NCBI GenBank assembly: GCA_050950645.1
Contig: JBMNHZ010000008.1
Location: forward strand, 23,272 to 87,271
Source of the DNA: BRH-c25 sp012519325
GTDB lineage: Bacteria > Bacillota > Clostridia > Lutisporales > Lutisporaceae
Length of the DNA stretch: 64,000 bases
Reading direction: 5' to 3'
Shown here: positions 27,924 through 36,277 of the stretch, in pieces
How positions within the stretch are numbered: position 1 is the stretch's first letter
Layout of the letters: each line of letters starts with the position of its first letter
The notes under the pieces: model-generated
Seen by the model: the letters and a program-made list of their open reading frames with translations, nothing else
What the model was told of the DNA's origin: nothing
The model's database searches: none
Translations under genes and position numbers: made by a program

Positions 27924-28493
27924 TTACATCAGCTTAGTCTCTTGATTTTCAACGGCATCCCGCTCCTTAAGCAATCTGATGATTTTACTCGCATCACTTT
28001 TTGAAAGGTCTTTGCTGAAGCTCTTTCCTGTCTTATCCTGTATTAGTTCTCTCAGTTTATCATTTGACATATTAAGATTTTTTGCTATTGAAAATATGGT
28101 ATTGATCTGCGCTTTTGTTGCATTCTCTGAATTATTCTGTTTCTCTTCGTTTATACTTCTTTGCTCCCCTACCTCTTCAAAACCTGTATATTCAACACCA
28201 TAGCCTGCAAATCTCAGTGCTCTTGCAATTGCTCTTGTCTCTGCAAGTTCAAGAATTGCATTTGAAAGCACCTTGTCCCTTTTAACGGATGCATTGCCTA
28301 ATCCGGTAAAGGTGCCTTTTTCCGTTTTAACTGATGCCTGAACTGCGATTGATTCCTCGCTGTGCTGTACTACATTTGTTTCAATTGATAAATTCTTGTT
28401 TTCGTCATGGGCTAATCTCAGTCTTCCTCCAACTACAGGATAGATTTTGCCCTGTACTTTTACAAGTTCTTCATTCCTAAATGTATTCGGCAT
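27924..28493 (-). CDS. Possible single-strand-annealing-like protein (Rad52/ERF-like features), function unproven
   Basis: 189 residues from the ATG at 28493 (GGAGGGAACAAT upstream); the frame to 28565 lacks a ribosome site. The N-terminal half is a beta-rich domain ending in LAETRAIARALRFAGYGVEYTG, which resembles the ExTRAxxRALxxAG motif of phage and chromosomal annealing proteins. A Glu/Asn-rich linker leads to a C-terminal helical domain (TKAQINTIFSIAKNLNM, then SKSDASKIIRLL) of a type often attached to such proteins. It lies 65 bases after the beta-CASP hydrolase gene and is probably co-transcribed. The annealing role is inferred from the motif only. Confidence 0.55.
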   Translation of the reverse strand: MPNTFRNEELVKVQGKIYPVVGGRLRLAHDENKNLSIETNVVQHSEESIAVQASVKTEKGTFTGLGNASVKRDKVLSNAILELAETRAIARALRFAGYGVEYTGFEEVGEQRSINEEKQNNSENATKAQINTIFSIAKNLNMSNDKLRELIQDKTGKSFSKDLSKSDASKIIRLLKERDAVENQETKLM

Positions 28494-28558
28494 ATTGTTC
28501 CCTCCTGAATATATATTGTGAGTGGAAGAGAATAATATGCATTTTTGAGACATATATT

Positions 28559-30169
28559 TCAGCATATTTCCTTTTTCAGTTCAGAAATGTTTTCCTTAAG
28601 TTTTTCCAAATAATTATATAACAAATCGGTTTTTATGTTGGTATTTTCGAATAAGCTATACTCCAGGCTTTCCAAAGTATCGCCGAAATCAGCCTTTAAT
28701 GCTCTCAAGTAGCTTATTAGATTATATTTATCAATATTTTTTCTTTCAGCAGTAACTTCTTTGGCAGCTGCTGCAGTAAGCTCCACAGTCTGTCCCAGCT
28801 TAGCAGCTTCAACAGATACTCCCTGCTCCGACTGCATAAGCTGCGAAAGCACCTTCATCGATTCTTCTTCTCCATGTACCAAAAATACTTTCTTGGGTTT
28901 TTTCATGAAAGCACCTATCCACTCTATAAGTCCTCTCTGATCCGCATGATTCGAAAATCCTTCAATAGAATATATGCTGCAATTCACACTTATCTCTTCG
29001 CCAAATATCTTTACAATCTTTTCTCCATCCTTTATTCTTCTTCCAAGAGTATTTTTTGCCTGATAGCCTACAAATACCACGCTCGATTCTTTACGCCAGA
29101 GATTGTGCTTGAGATGGTGCTTGATTCTTCCTGCTTCGCACATACCGCTGGCGGATATTATTATACTGCCCTCTACCGAGTTGATGGCCTTCGATTCATC
29201 AGCAGTATGAGTGAATATGAGATTAGGAAAATCAAAAGGGTTGTCTCCTTCTTTAAGCAGTTTTTGAGTATCCTCATCCATATATGGAAGAAAACTTTGA
29301 AATATGCTTGTTGCATTAATTGCCAGCGGACTGTCTACATATACCGGAATATTGCATATTGCTGATGAACGGGATTCCTTCAGCATATTCAGTATATAAA
29401 GTATTTCCTGAGTTCTTTCAACTGCAAAGGAGGGTATTACCACGTTGCCTTTCCTCTCTATTGTATCAGTTATAATATCAAGAAGGGCAAGTGTCTTATT
29501 CCGCATCTCACTGTGCAGCCTATTGCCGTATGTGGACTCCATAATTACATAATCCGCTTCTTCAATTATCGTAGGGTCATTCACAATGTGTGAATCTTTA
29601 TTTCCAAGATCTCCCGTATAAACCAGCTTAATCTCCTCGTTGTTTTCCCTGACCCATAATTCAATAATTCCCGAACCAAGAATATGTCCGGCGTCCTTTA
29701 TACGGAACGAAATATTCCGGTCAATGCTTATAATCCTATTGTACTCCACAGGATGGAAAAGCCTTAATGCGGTTTCCGCATCCTTTACAGTGTACAAGGG
29801 CTCTACAACTCCTTTTCCAGCCCTTTTTCTCTTTCTGCTTTTCCACTCCGCCTCTGATTCCTGTATGAATGCACTGTCGGGCAGCATGATTTTACAAAGC
29901 TCATAAGTCGGTGCAGTAGCAATGATCTTACCCTTGAAACCCTCCTTGACAAGCTGAGGTATCCTTCCACTGTGGTCAATGTGCGCATGAGAAAGTATAA
30001 GCATATCAATTTCTGAAGGGTTGAATATAAACTGTTCAAAATTCATTTCATCAGCTTCACTTCCCCCCTGAAACAATCCTGCATCAAGAAGTATTTTTTT
30101 ATTTTCTGTTTCTATCAGATGGCAGGATCCGGTTACAGTACCTGCGGCGCCGCAAAAAGTAAGCTTCAT
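28559..30169 (-). CDS. MBL-fold beta-CASP metallo-hydrolase (CPSF/YSH1-like)
   Basis: 536 residues. Metallo-beta-lactamase motifs: HAHIDHSG (motif 2), GHILGSG (motif 3), TGDLG (motif 4); beta-CASP part with PSFAVERTQEILY, the SGMCEAGRIKHHL segment and NHADQRGLI. This is the architecture of RNA-processing nucleases related to CPSF-73 (COG1236). The ribonuclease role is known for the family, not shown here. The last 60 residues are a helical extension. GGAGG lies upstream of the ATG. The neighbour at 27924 probably shares its transcript. Confidence 0.88.
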   Translation of the reverse strand: MKLTFCGAAGTVTGSCHLIETENKKILLDAGLFQGGSEADEMNFEQFIFNPSEIDMLILSHAHIDHSGRIPQLVKEGFKGKIIATAPTYELCKIMLPDSAFIQESEAEWKSRKRKRAGKGVVEPLYTVKDAETALRLFHPVEYNRIISIDRNISFRIKDAGHILGSGIIELWVRENNEEIKLVYTGDLGNKDSHIVNDPTIIEEADYVIMESTYGNRLHSEMRNKTLALLDIITDTIERKGNVVIPSFAVERTQEILYILNMLKESRSSAICNIPVYVDSPLAINATSIFQSFLPYMDEDTQKLLKEGDNPFDFPNLIFTHTADESKAINSVEGSIIISASGMCEAGRIKHHLKHNLWRKESSVVFVGYQAKNTLGRRIKDGEKIVKIFGEEISVNCSIYSIEGFSNHADQRGLIEWIGAFMKKPKKVFLVHGEEESMKVLSQLMQSEQGVSVEAAKLGQTVELTAAAAKEVTAERKNIDKYNLISYLRALKADFGDTLESLEYSLFENTNIKTDLLYNYLEKLKENISELKKEIC

Positions 30170-30302
30170 AATTATACCTCCGTAATTACAAAAATTTGTG
30201 CATATAATACTTTTATTCTACAACAGATTATTCATTACCTTTTTCTACGGCTGATTGATATAAATTTGTTAAATGCAAGATAAGAATGCCTAATAATCTC
30301 AC

Positions 30303-30331
30303 TTGACATAGCATTAGTTTCAGTATATATT
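30303..30331 (+). promoter_or_regulatory. Promoter of tRNA-Pro gene
   Basis: TTGACA (30303-30308), 17-base spacer, TATATT (30326-30331), with the tRNA starting 15 bases later. Confidence 0.8.
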
Positions 30332-30345
30332 AGTATTGTCGACTT

Positions 30346-30422
30346 CGGGGCGTAGCGCAGCTTGGTAGCGCGCTTGGTTCGGGACCAAGAGGGCGCAGGT
30401 TCAAATCCTGTCGCCCCGACCA
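30346..30422 (+). tRNA. tRNA-Pro, anticodon CGG
   Basis: Full cloverleaf. The acceptor CGGGGCG pairs with CGCCCCG; D-arm GCGC-AGCTTGGTA-GCGC; anticodon stem CTTGG/CCAAG around loop TTCGGGA giving anticodon CGG (codon CCG); T-arm GCAGG-TTCAAAT-CCTGT; discriminator A and an encoded CCA. Its 3' part is repeated at 38150-38203, so this gene is the integration site of a genomic island, which restored the tRNA 3' end. Confidence 0.97.
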
Positions 30423-30429
30423 TTGAAAA
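30376..30429 (+). repeat. attL: 54-bp direct repeat in tRNA-Pro 3' end
   Basis: The 54 bases from the anticodon stem (GGTTCGGGACC) through CCA and ATTGAAAA are identical to 38150-38203. The upstream bases differ (CTT versus GCA) and so does the next base downstream (C versus T), defining the repeat limits. Confidence 0.9.
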
Positions 30430-30476
30430 CACTGTTGAAAAGTTTGAATATCAAACCTTTGAACAGTGTTTTTTTC
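30426..30476 (+). terminator. Terminator after tRNA-Pro
   Basis: AAAACACTGTT pairs with AACAGTGTTTT around an inner AAAGTTTG/CAAAC stem, followed by TTTTTTTC. Confidence 0.85.
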
Positions 30477-30493
30477 TATTGCCTTCTTGATGA

Positions 30494-30554
30494 CATAAAA
30501 ACAACCCCTTTCTAAGTAGTATAGTCGCTATTTTTGACTCTACTTTTTCAGGGG
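30494..30554 (-). terminator. Terminator after island regulator
   Basis: On the minus strand CCCC...AAGTAGAGTC pairs with GACTATACTACTT...GGGG (30505-30554) with small bulges, followed by TTGTTTTTATG. Confidence 0.6.
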
Positions 30555-30610
30555 CAGTTCATGGTTCCATATTACTATCAAATTCCACTTCAGCATTGTC
30601 GCCGAGACAT

Positions 30611-31942
30611 CTAATCTCGTGATTCCATTTGTATACCTTCAGGGCAAAAATGAATCTTTCGACTAGGTCTTCCGTTCCTTCCATTTATATAACCGTATAT
30701 GCAAACGTAATTCTTATTTTCAAGTCGCTCCAATACACGATTTGTATTCCTTATACTAATCTTCAGATAGTTCGATAAATCACTTGCAGTAAAATAGTCA
30801 GCCCTCTGTTCCGAAACAAAAGAATAAATATCATAAATTGTACTCACGGAAATACCGGTATTTTTAGAAATGTTCTGAAGTATTTCATCTATGCTTTTTC
30901 TATCGTTCCTAACTGGTTTAACAGGATAAATCGTTGCCATTGCAGTATTTGACTTCATGCAAAGCGCAACATCGCGATCATCTTTGGACAACCTAACTAA
31001 TGCCATTTGCGCACTGCGCCTTGCTCTCAAAATAGTATCTCCGCACCCAATTCCTATATGTATTGTATACAGTTTACTTTCGGACAATTTATCCAGTAAA
31101 TCCAAATGAGTATATCCTTTTGTATCTGTTTCAATACTCCCTCTTTCTACCATGATAATGAATTCATTTGTACCCAAGTTAATAACAGTCCCGCCAATGC
31201 GTTTAGCATAAACAAAAATATACTCAAATAACCGATTTGTTTCCTGACAATATATACTTTCACTGACAAAATCATCAGCAGCATCCAACGACATCAATAG
31301 TTGAATCTGCATAACAACAATACTACTATTTGCAATAAGTTTCGTATTAATAAGTGCAATCATCTTATGTATTTCTTCAAGAATGTCGCCATATGAAGGA
31401 ACAACAAAAACAACAGGTACTTTTTTCTTCTCCAACTCCTCTGCAACAGTATACAACCGAGTTAAACAGCCACTTGTATTACCTTCAGCCATATTCCTAA
31501 GATGAAACTGAATGGTCTTGTCATCATGAGTCGGATCAACGACATCAGAGACATAGATTTTATTTGGCATATTAGCTTTTTCCATTCCAATGTCTTTTAA
31601 AGCTTCCTGAATCTCAGCTTGTGTATAGGAATCAATACTTAACTTAGAGATGTCCCATCCCTTGTTTAGCGCTATAAGCAGAGCTCTATAAAGATTCCGA
31701 CTTTCCGCTCGAAAATATCCCCAGGGGACTTCAGGAGATATCTCTTTGCGGGAAAAGTTATAAGGAGCTTTTCCCGCAAAGATAATTCCGTCGTATTGTT
31801 GTTGTTTCCCCATTATCAAATCTGGGGCTTCCTTGTAATTCTTATAGATCAAATACTCTACAGAGATTTCTGCTTGCATTTCATTAACAACCTTTTGAAT
31901 CTTAGCTTCGAAATAATCTGGAATTACAAATGCTATCTTCAC
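30611..31942 (-). CDS. Transcriptional regulator: PrpR_N-like sensor, GGDEF-like and winged-helix domains
   Basis: 443 residues from a GTG at 31942 (GGGGGT 7 bases upstream). Residues 1-150 look like a receptor domain (VKIAFVIPDYFEAKIQKVV, DGIIFAGKAPYNF). The middle has a degenerate GGDEF-like fold: NLGTNEFIIMVERG replaces the GGDEF loop, so it should not make cyclic-di-GMP, and IGIGCGDTILRARRSAQMALVRL ends the domain. The last 80 residues are a winged helix (ASDLSNYLKISIRNTNRVLERLENKNYV). It was originally next to the yjiG-like gene in the same orientation and probably controls the M81-yjiHG unit. Confidence 0.7.
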   Translation of the reverse strand: MKIAFVIPDYFEAKIQKVVNEMQAEISVEYLIYKNYKEAPDLIMGKQQQYDGIIFAGKAPYNFSRKEISPEVPWGYFRAESRNLYRALLIALNKGWDISKLSIDSYTQAEIQEALKDIGMEKANMPNKIYVSDVVDPTHDDKTIQFHLRNMAEGNTSGCLTRLYTVAEELEKKKVPVVFVVPSYGDILEEIHKMIALINTKLIANSSIVVMQIQLLMSLDAADDFVSESIYCQETNRLFEYIFVYAKRIGGTVINLGTNEFIIMVERGSIETDTKGYTHLDLLDKLSESKLYTIHIGIGCGDTILRARRSAQMALVRLSKDDRDVALCMKSNTAMATIYPVKPVRNDRKSIDEILQNISKNTGISVSTIYDIYSFVSEQRADYFTASDLSNYLKISIRNTNRVLERLENKNYVCIYGYINGRNGRPSRKIHFCPEGIQMESRD

Positions 31943-32118
31943 ATCTATACCCCCAATTCTCAACAATAGAAATCAAGAGAAGTCAAACTATTCTGCATTT
32001 ATCATTAATTATATACCTAGACATTTAGTTTACACAAACATTTCGTAATGCTGGCCGCATTTCATATAAACTGCCATGTTTAAGCAGAAATCTAACTTTA
32101 GGGAGCCTGTTATTTAGA

Positions 32119-32199
32119 TTATCTTCCAAGTATGAAACTTGCTGCAAACATAGCAAGAAAGCCCATAACAACATCTGTAATAATCAGCATAGGATGGTA
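32119..32199 (-). pseudogene. Detached 3' end of the yjiG-like gene
   Basis: On the minus strand from 32199 the frame reads YHPMLIITDVVMGFLAMFAASFILGR and ends in TAA at 32119-32121. It continues the yjiG-like protein whose main part stops at 35165 with KYYPMLIN. The shared PMLI codons are the target duplication of the IS30-type element. The original protein would thus end in one more membrane helix. Confidence 0.85.
32181..32199. repeat. Left 19-bp target duplication of IS30-type element
   Basis: TAATCAGCATAGGATGGTA matches 35170-35188 with a single G/A difference. Ordinary IS30 duplications are 2-3 bp, but the IS30-family element IS1630 is known for variable 19-26-bp duplications. Confidence 0.75.
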
Positions 32200-32300
32200 A
32201 GTTGTAAAATGAAGTGACGCAAGACAAGAAAATAGTAACTCATGGTAAATCCGATGTATAATGTTTAATAACTACAAAAAACATTGCAAAGGAGAATACC

Positions 32301-33356
32301 ATGAGCCAATATAATAATACCCTAGAATTGCGAAAATATAAACACCTTTCAGAACGAGAGCGCTACAAAATAGAAATATTGCTAAAAGAAGGACTTACGC
32401 CTTTAGAAATAGCAAAGCGGATAGGAAAAGGAGTCAGGACAATTGAACGAGAAATAGCAAAGGGGAAAATAAGACTTTTAAACCATGATTTAACGTACAG
32501 AGAAGAGTATTGTGCAGATGCAGGGCAACGAATATACGAAGAAAATGCCAGAAACAAAGGCCCTGGATTAAAGATAGGAAAAGACCATAAATTGGCTAAA
32601 TACATAGAAAACAGGATAATTAGAGATAAGTATTCGCCTGATGCAGTAATTGGAGAGATTAAAGAAAAGGGACTTGAGTTTGAAACAGAGATATGTACAA
32701 AGACATTGTATAACTATATAGACCGGGGTGATGTGTTCCTAACCCTTACGAACAAAGACCTACAAGTGAAAAGGGAAGGTAAAAAGAGAAACTACAAGAA
32801 GATAAAAATAGCACATAAAAACCTTAAAGGAACAAGTATTGAGGAAAGGCCGTCTGAGATCGATAAAAGAGAGGAATATGGACACTGGGAAATGGATTGT
32901 GTTGTTGGGAAAAGAGAAGGAAGTGGAGCGGTATTACTGGTGCTAAGTGAGAGAAGCAGGCGAGAGGAAATCATACTAAAAATACCTAGTAAGACGCAGG
33001 GATCAGTAGTTGCATCACTTGATAGACTTGAAGGGAAATATGGCAAAGAATTCAGAGAAAAGTTCAAAACAATAACAGTAGATAATGGAAGTGAGTTCTT
33101 AGATTATGAGGGCATAGAACGGTCGATAAAAGGCGAGGACAAGAAGAGGGTGAAACTGTACTACGCACACCCATATAGCTCTTGGGAGCGAGGAACAAAC
33201 GAAAACATAAACAAATTAATACGGCGGTTCATACCGAAGGGTACAGATATAGGCAAGATAAGCAAGGCAAGGATAAAATACATAGAAAACTGGATAAACA
33301 GCTATCCAAGAAGAATATTTGGCTATAAATCGGCAAATGACATGGTAGTAGCCTAA
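32301..33356 (+). CDS. IS30-family transposase
   Basis: 351 residues. An N-terminal helix-turn-helix (LSERERYKIEILLKEGLTPLEIAKRIGKG, then TIEREI) is followed by the IS30-type TKTLYNYIDRG segment. The catalytic core has the first Asp in HWEMDCVVGK, the second in TVDNGSEF, and Glu in the ERGTNENINKLIRRF motif, which is IS30 specific. AAAGGAG precedes the ATG. The frame is intact. Confidence 0.95.
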   Translation: MSQYNNTLELRKYKHLSERERYKIEILLKEGLTPLEIAKRIGKGVRTIEREIAKGKIRLLNHDLTYREEYCADAGQRIYEENARNKGPGLKIGKDHKLAKYIENRIIRDKYSPDAVIGEIKEKGLEFETEICTKTLYNYIDRGDVFLTLTNKDLQVKREGKKRNYKKIKIAHKNLKGTSIEERPSEIDKREEYGHWEMDCVVGKREGSGAVLLVLSERSRREEIILKIPSKTQGSVVASLDRLEGKYGKEFREKFKTITVDNGSEFLDYEGIERSIKGEDKKRVKLYYAHPYSSWERGTNENINKLIRRFIPKGTDIGKISKARIKYIENWINSYPRRIFGYKSANDMVVA

Positions 33357-33384
33357 GGGGCAAAAACTTTTTCAAGAATCCAGT

Positions 33385-33523
33385 TGACAACGAGCCTCCC
33401 CTATATGATAAACAGCCAGCGAGCCATCCCTCCATGCCCCCGAAGCATATGCAAGGAGCATGGCTAAGGGGCATAGATGGCTGGCTAGCCAATAGGCTAT
33501 CATACAGGAACCCCTCATTGTAA
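33385..33523. repeat. Long imperfect inverted repeat in the IS30 3' region
   Basis: About 140 bases fold back on themselves: ACAA.GAG...CCT.TATGATA pairs with TATCATA.AGG...CTC.TTGT outside, AGCCAGC...GCCATC..ATGCCCC pairs with GGGGCAT..GATGGCTGGCT inside. It is GC-richer than the surrounding element and lies between the IS30 stop and the IS256 insertion. It codes for nothing obvious. Confidence 0.6.
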
Positions 33524-33598
33524 ACCGCGCTTAAAAAACTTTTTGCTCGGCTCTGTAAGAGACTTTGAAGAAATACAATAAACAATAAGGTTACATTA

Positions 33599-35115
33599 GA
33601 GACTGTAAATAATTTTGTGGGTAGGGAAGGATAACTTCCTTTCCGGACAAGATTCGCCCACATTGAGTTGGTATTATTTTGCCAGAATCGTTCAGTTTTA
33701 TGTATGAAATTGGACTGTTCTGGCAATAATTTTATCGACAAGGTCCATAAGAAATATTCCGATAGAAGGCATGAGCGTCTGGCTGCTCGGCCTTTTATCA
33801 TTTATAGCTGTTTAGATATATGGAGTTACTTGTTCCTCAAACATAATCAGTAGATGATTCAATACCTGATCCCAATCCTTATATCTTTGAGTCCATTTCT
33901 TCATCACATTACGACTTGAAAGGTACAACATTTTTTCTAAAGCTGAATCTGACGGAAAGACGGTCTTTGATTTTGTTACCTTTCTAAATTGTCTATGTAA
34001 ACTTTCAATTATGTTGGTCGTATATATTATCCTCCTGATTTCCGCAGGATATTTGAAGAATGGGCTTAAAACATCCCAGTTAGTTTCCCAATTCCTTGTA
34101 GCATAAGGATACTGCTTGCCCCATTTGCTGTTTATTTCATAAAGTTTAGTTAAACCAACTTCCTCATTTGATGAGGTATAGACTGCTTTGAAATCTCTAG
34201 CAAATTCTTTAAGATGTTTGTAAGATACATACTTAAACGAGTTTCTCAGCTGGTGGATAATACACCTTTGTATCTCGGCTTTTGGGTATGCTGTTTGTAT
34301 GGCTTCCTTAAGGCCGGATAGGCCATCAACACTGAATATTAGTACCTCTTGCACTCCTCTGTTCTTAAGCTCTGTTAGAACTCCAAGCCAGAACTTAGAG
34401 GATTCATTTCCTCCTATCCATACACCAAGGATATCTTTGTTGCCATCCAGATCTATGCCCAAAACTACATAAGCAGCTTTGTTTAGAATATGTCCATCTT
34501 CTCTGACCTTGTAATGTATCGCATCCATAAATATGAATGGATATATGGGGTCTAATGCTCTGCTCTGCCATTCTTTGATTTCAGGCACAAGCCTTTCAGT
34601 GATTTTGCTAACCATTTCAGCAGAAACCTCTATACCATACAAATCTTTAATCTGGTCATGAATATCTCTAGTGGACATACCACGGGAATATAGAGATATT
34701 ATCTTTTCCTCCAAGCCGGATATATCCCTTTTGTACTTAGGAACTATTTTGGGTTCAAAGTCACCCTTACGGTCTCTGGGAATGTCCAGTTCAAACTCTC
34801 CAAACTGGCTTTTAACAGTCTTTTGTGAGTACCCATTACGTTCATTGTCTGTCTCAATTAACTTCTCATTTTTAGGATACCCAATCGAGACATCAAGTTC
34901 TGCTTCAAGCATCTCCTGGATAGTGTCTTTAAACAAATCTTTAAAGTAGCTGTAAATGTCACCTACGTTCTGAAATTGGTTTTCCTTAATCATTTCCTTG
35001 ATAAATTTTTTTTCTACTGCTGTTCCCATATAAAATACTCCTTTCTGGCTTATATTTGATTCTTGCCAGAAAGGAGTTAATTTTTTCACTCACCCACAGA
35101 ATTATTTACATTACC
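33599..35115 (-). mobile_element. IS256-family element nested in the IS30 end
   Basis: A 1517-bp element with terminal inverted repeats sharing TGTAAATAATT(T/C)TGTGGGT and an exact 8-bp target duplication TTACATTA at 33591-33598 and 35116-35123. Eight bases is normal for IS256. It inserted 46 bases inside the right end of the IS30-type element, so it came later. Confidence 0.92.
33812..35029 (-). CDS. IS256-family transposase (mutator type)
   Basis: 405 residues from the ATG at 35029 (AAAGGAG upstream); the longer frame to 35089 starts inside the terminal region. Typical IS256 features: IGYPKNEKLIETDNERNGY-like N terminus, VKSQFGEFELDIPRDRKGDFEP in pieces, IISLYSRGMSTRDI, catalytic Asp in FMDAIHYKVREDG and VDGLSGLKEAI, the signature CIIHQLRNSFKYVSYK, and IRRIIYTTNIIESLHRQFRK with the final Glu. 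The frame is intact. Confidence 0.95.
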   Translation of the reverse strand: MGTAVEKKFIKEMIKENQFQNVGDIYSYFKDLFKDTIQEMLEAELDVSIGYPKNEKLIETDNERNGYSQKTVKSQFGEFELDIPRDRKGDFEPKIVPKYKRDISGLEEKIISLYSRGMSTRDIHDQIKDLYGIEVSAEMVSKITERLVPEIKEWQSRALDPIYPFIFMDAIHYKVREDGHILNKAAYVVLGIDLDGNKDILGVWIGGNESSKFWLGVLTELKNRGVQEVLIFSVDGLSGLKEAIQTAYPKAEIQRCIIHQLRNSFKYVSYKHLKEFARDFKAVYTSSNEEVGLTKLYEINSKWGKQYPYATRNWETNWDVLSPFFKYPAEIRRIIYTTNIIESLHRQFRKVTKSKTVFPSDSALEKMLYLSSRNVMKKWTQRYKDWDQVLNHLLIMFEEQVTPYI

Positions 35116-35164
35116 TTACATTATGCAAATTTACCAAATATTTCACGTCACTTAAACTTGCAAT

Positions 35165-35581
35165 TTAGTTAATCAGCATAGGATAGTACTTACTCTTGAC
35201 ATCAGCTGTACCAAGTACGCGACCCATATACTGAACGCAAGAACCAAACATCATAATGCCAACCAGCAAAATGCCAGCTTCATTACCTGTGATATCGCCG
35301 CTTAGAGCCAAACTTGCTGCAGCACCTATTCCACCACCTGTAGACAATAAACCGGCAACAACAACTGTTGCAGTAATTCCAGATAAGCCAAATATACCCA
35401 TAACTGGTCCAAATATAGTCCCGATAACTTTTGATAATCCACTGAGATTAAGAATTTGAATCAAAGCAAATGCAAATAATACATTAGGAGCCATGTTGTT
35501 CATTGACATGGTAAAGCCTTTACGTGCACCCTCTACAAAACTGGTAAGAAAGTTCTTTTTGACAGTTGCATTACTATCCAT
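35165..35581 (-). pseudogene. yjiG: YjiG-like membrane protein, C-terminus truncated by IS30 insertion
   Basis: 138 residues remain, with helices typical of the SpmB/YjiG nucleoside-recognition (Gate) family (SGLSKVIGTIFGPVMGIFGLSGITA, GIGAAASLALSGDITGNEAGILLVG). It is the partner of the YjiH-like protein, whose gene lies 1 base upstream. After YYPMLI the IS end supplies N and a stop; the missing 20 or so residues, one helix, are at 32119-32199. Whether the shortened protein still works is unknown. In E. coli yjiH-yjiG precede iadA, an isoaspartyl dipeptidase. Confidence 0.8.
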
Positions 35582-35582
35582 A

Positions 35583-36260
35583 TTAATCCTCCTTCACAAA
35601 ACGCACAGCATATAAGCGAACAACATTAGTTGCAAGTATCTTAAATACTAAGATAATAAGAAGAGGCACAATAATTGGAACGTTAAGAAATGTAAATAAT
35701 GCAGCACCACTTGAGAGATAATTTGTTAATACTGCACCTGCACTAAACTGGAAACCTCCGGCAAAAATAAGCCTTTCTTTCTCAGTAATCTCTCCTCTAT
35801 CATACAATTCCTTAGTCATTGATGCGCCAGTATCTGTAGACTGAAGACTGGCAACAAGAGCAAGACCGCAAATACCAGGAATTCCAAGCATCGGCTTCAG
35901 TAACGGCGTCATCAGCTTTTCTGCTGCTCTTAATCCATCCAAATCCTCAACAATCTTAACAACGCCTAAAGCAAGCATAACCGCCGGTGTCAATGTCAGC
36001 GCAAACAGCCATCCATCTCTTACACCAACACCGCCAGTACCTCTGAAATTGGAGGCTAAGGTTCCACCACCTTCAGCAAGTGTGCCTAGCTTACCGAAAG
36101 AACCCAAAACGTTTGTAAAATCAAAGAATTTCATAAAAGAATCTGCCTTTTGGAAGATTCCCGAAAAAAACAGGATGGCCAGCACAAGTGATATGTATCC
36201 GGCAATACGTACCCTGCTCTTTCCTCCTTCTACGGTTTCCATCGTGTTAGGTTTACTCAT
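35583..36260 (-). CDS. yjiH: YjiH-like membrane protein (nucleoside-recognition/Gate family)
   Basis: 225 residues with about five membrane helices. The family motif SLQSTDTGASMTKELYDRGEITEKERLIFAGG is seen in pieces, and GVRDGWLFALTLTPAVMLALGVVKIVEDL matches YjiH. It probably forms a two-component transporter with the YjiG-like protein. It lies 17 bases after the M81 peptidase gene, with GAGG upstream of the ATG. By analogy with yjiHG-iadA, the pair may move a peptide or amide that the M81 enzyme produces or consumes; this is inference. Confidence 0.82.
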   Translation of the reverse strand: MSKPNTMETVEGGKSRVRIAGYISLVLAILFFSGIFQKADSFMKFFDFTNVLGSFGKLGTLAEGGGTLASNFRGTGGVGVRDGWLFALTLTPAVMLALGVVKIVEDLDGLRAAEKLMTPLLKPMLGIPGICGLALVASLQSTDTGASMTKELYDRGEITEKERLIFAGGFQFSAGAVLTNYLSSGAALFTFLNVPIIVPLLIILVFKILATNVVRLYAVRFVKED

Positions 36261-36277
36261 CTGTTTTTCCTCCTTGT

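Larger units (their letters stand above)
32200..35169 (+). mobile_element. IS30-family element, interrupted by an IS256-family element
   Basis: Ends are imperfect inverted repeats: left AGTTGTAAAATGAAGTGACG and right (reverse) AAATTGCAAGTTTAAGTGACG, about 15 of 20 aligned positions equal. Without the nested IS256 element the length is about 1.45 kb. The transposase is at 32301-33356. It landed in the 3' end of the yjiG-like gene. Confidence 0.75.

Noticed and set aside
30235..30432. Open frame on the minus strand starting MFSMVGATGFEPAPSW
   Set aside because: It is the antisense of tRNA-Pro; this GATGFEP reading is a well-known artefact of tRNA genes.
33229..33801. 190-codon minus-strand frame inside the IS30 element
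   Set aside because: It runs antisense to the transposase end and through the structured inverted repeat; low complexity and no ribosome site.
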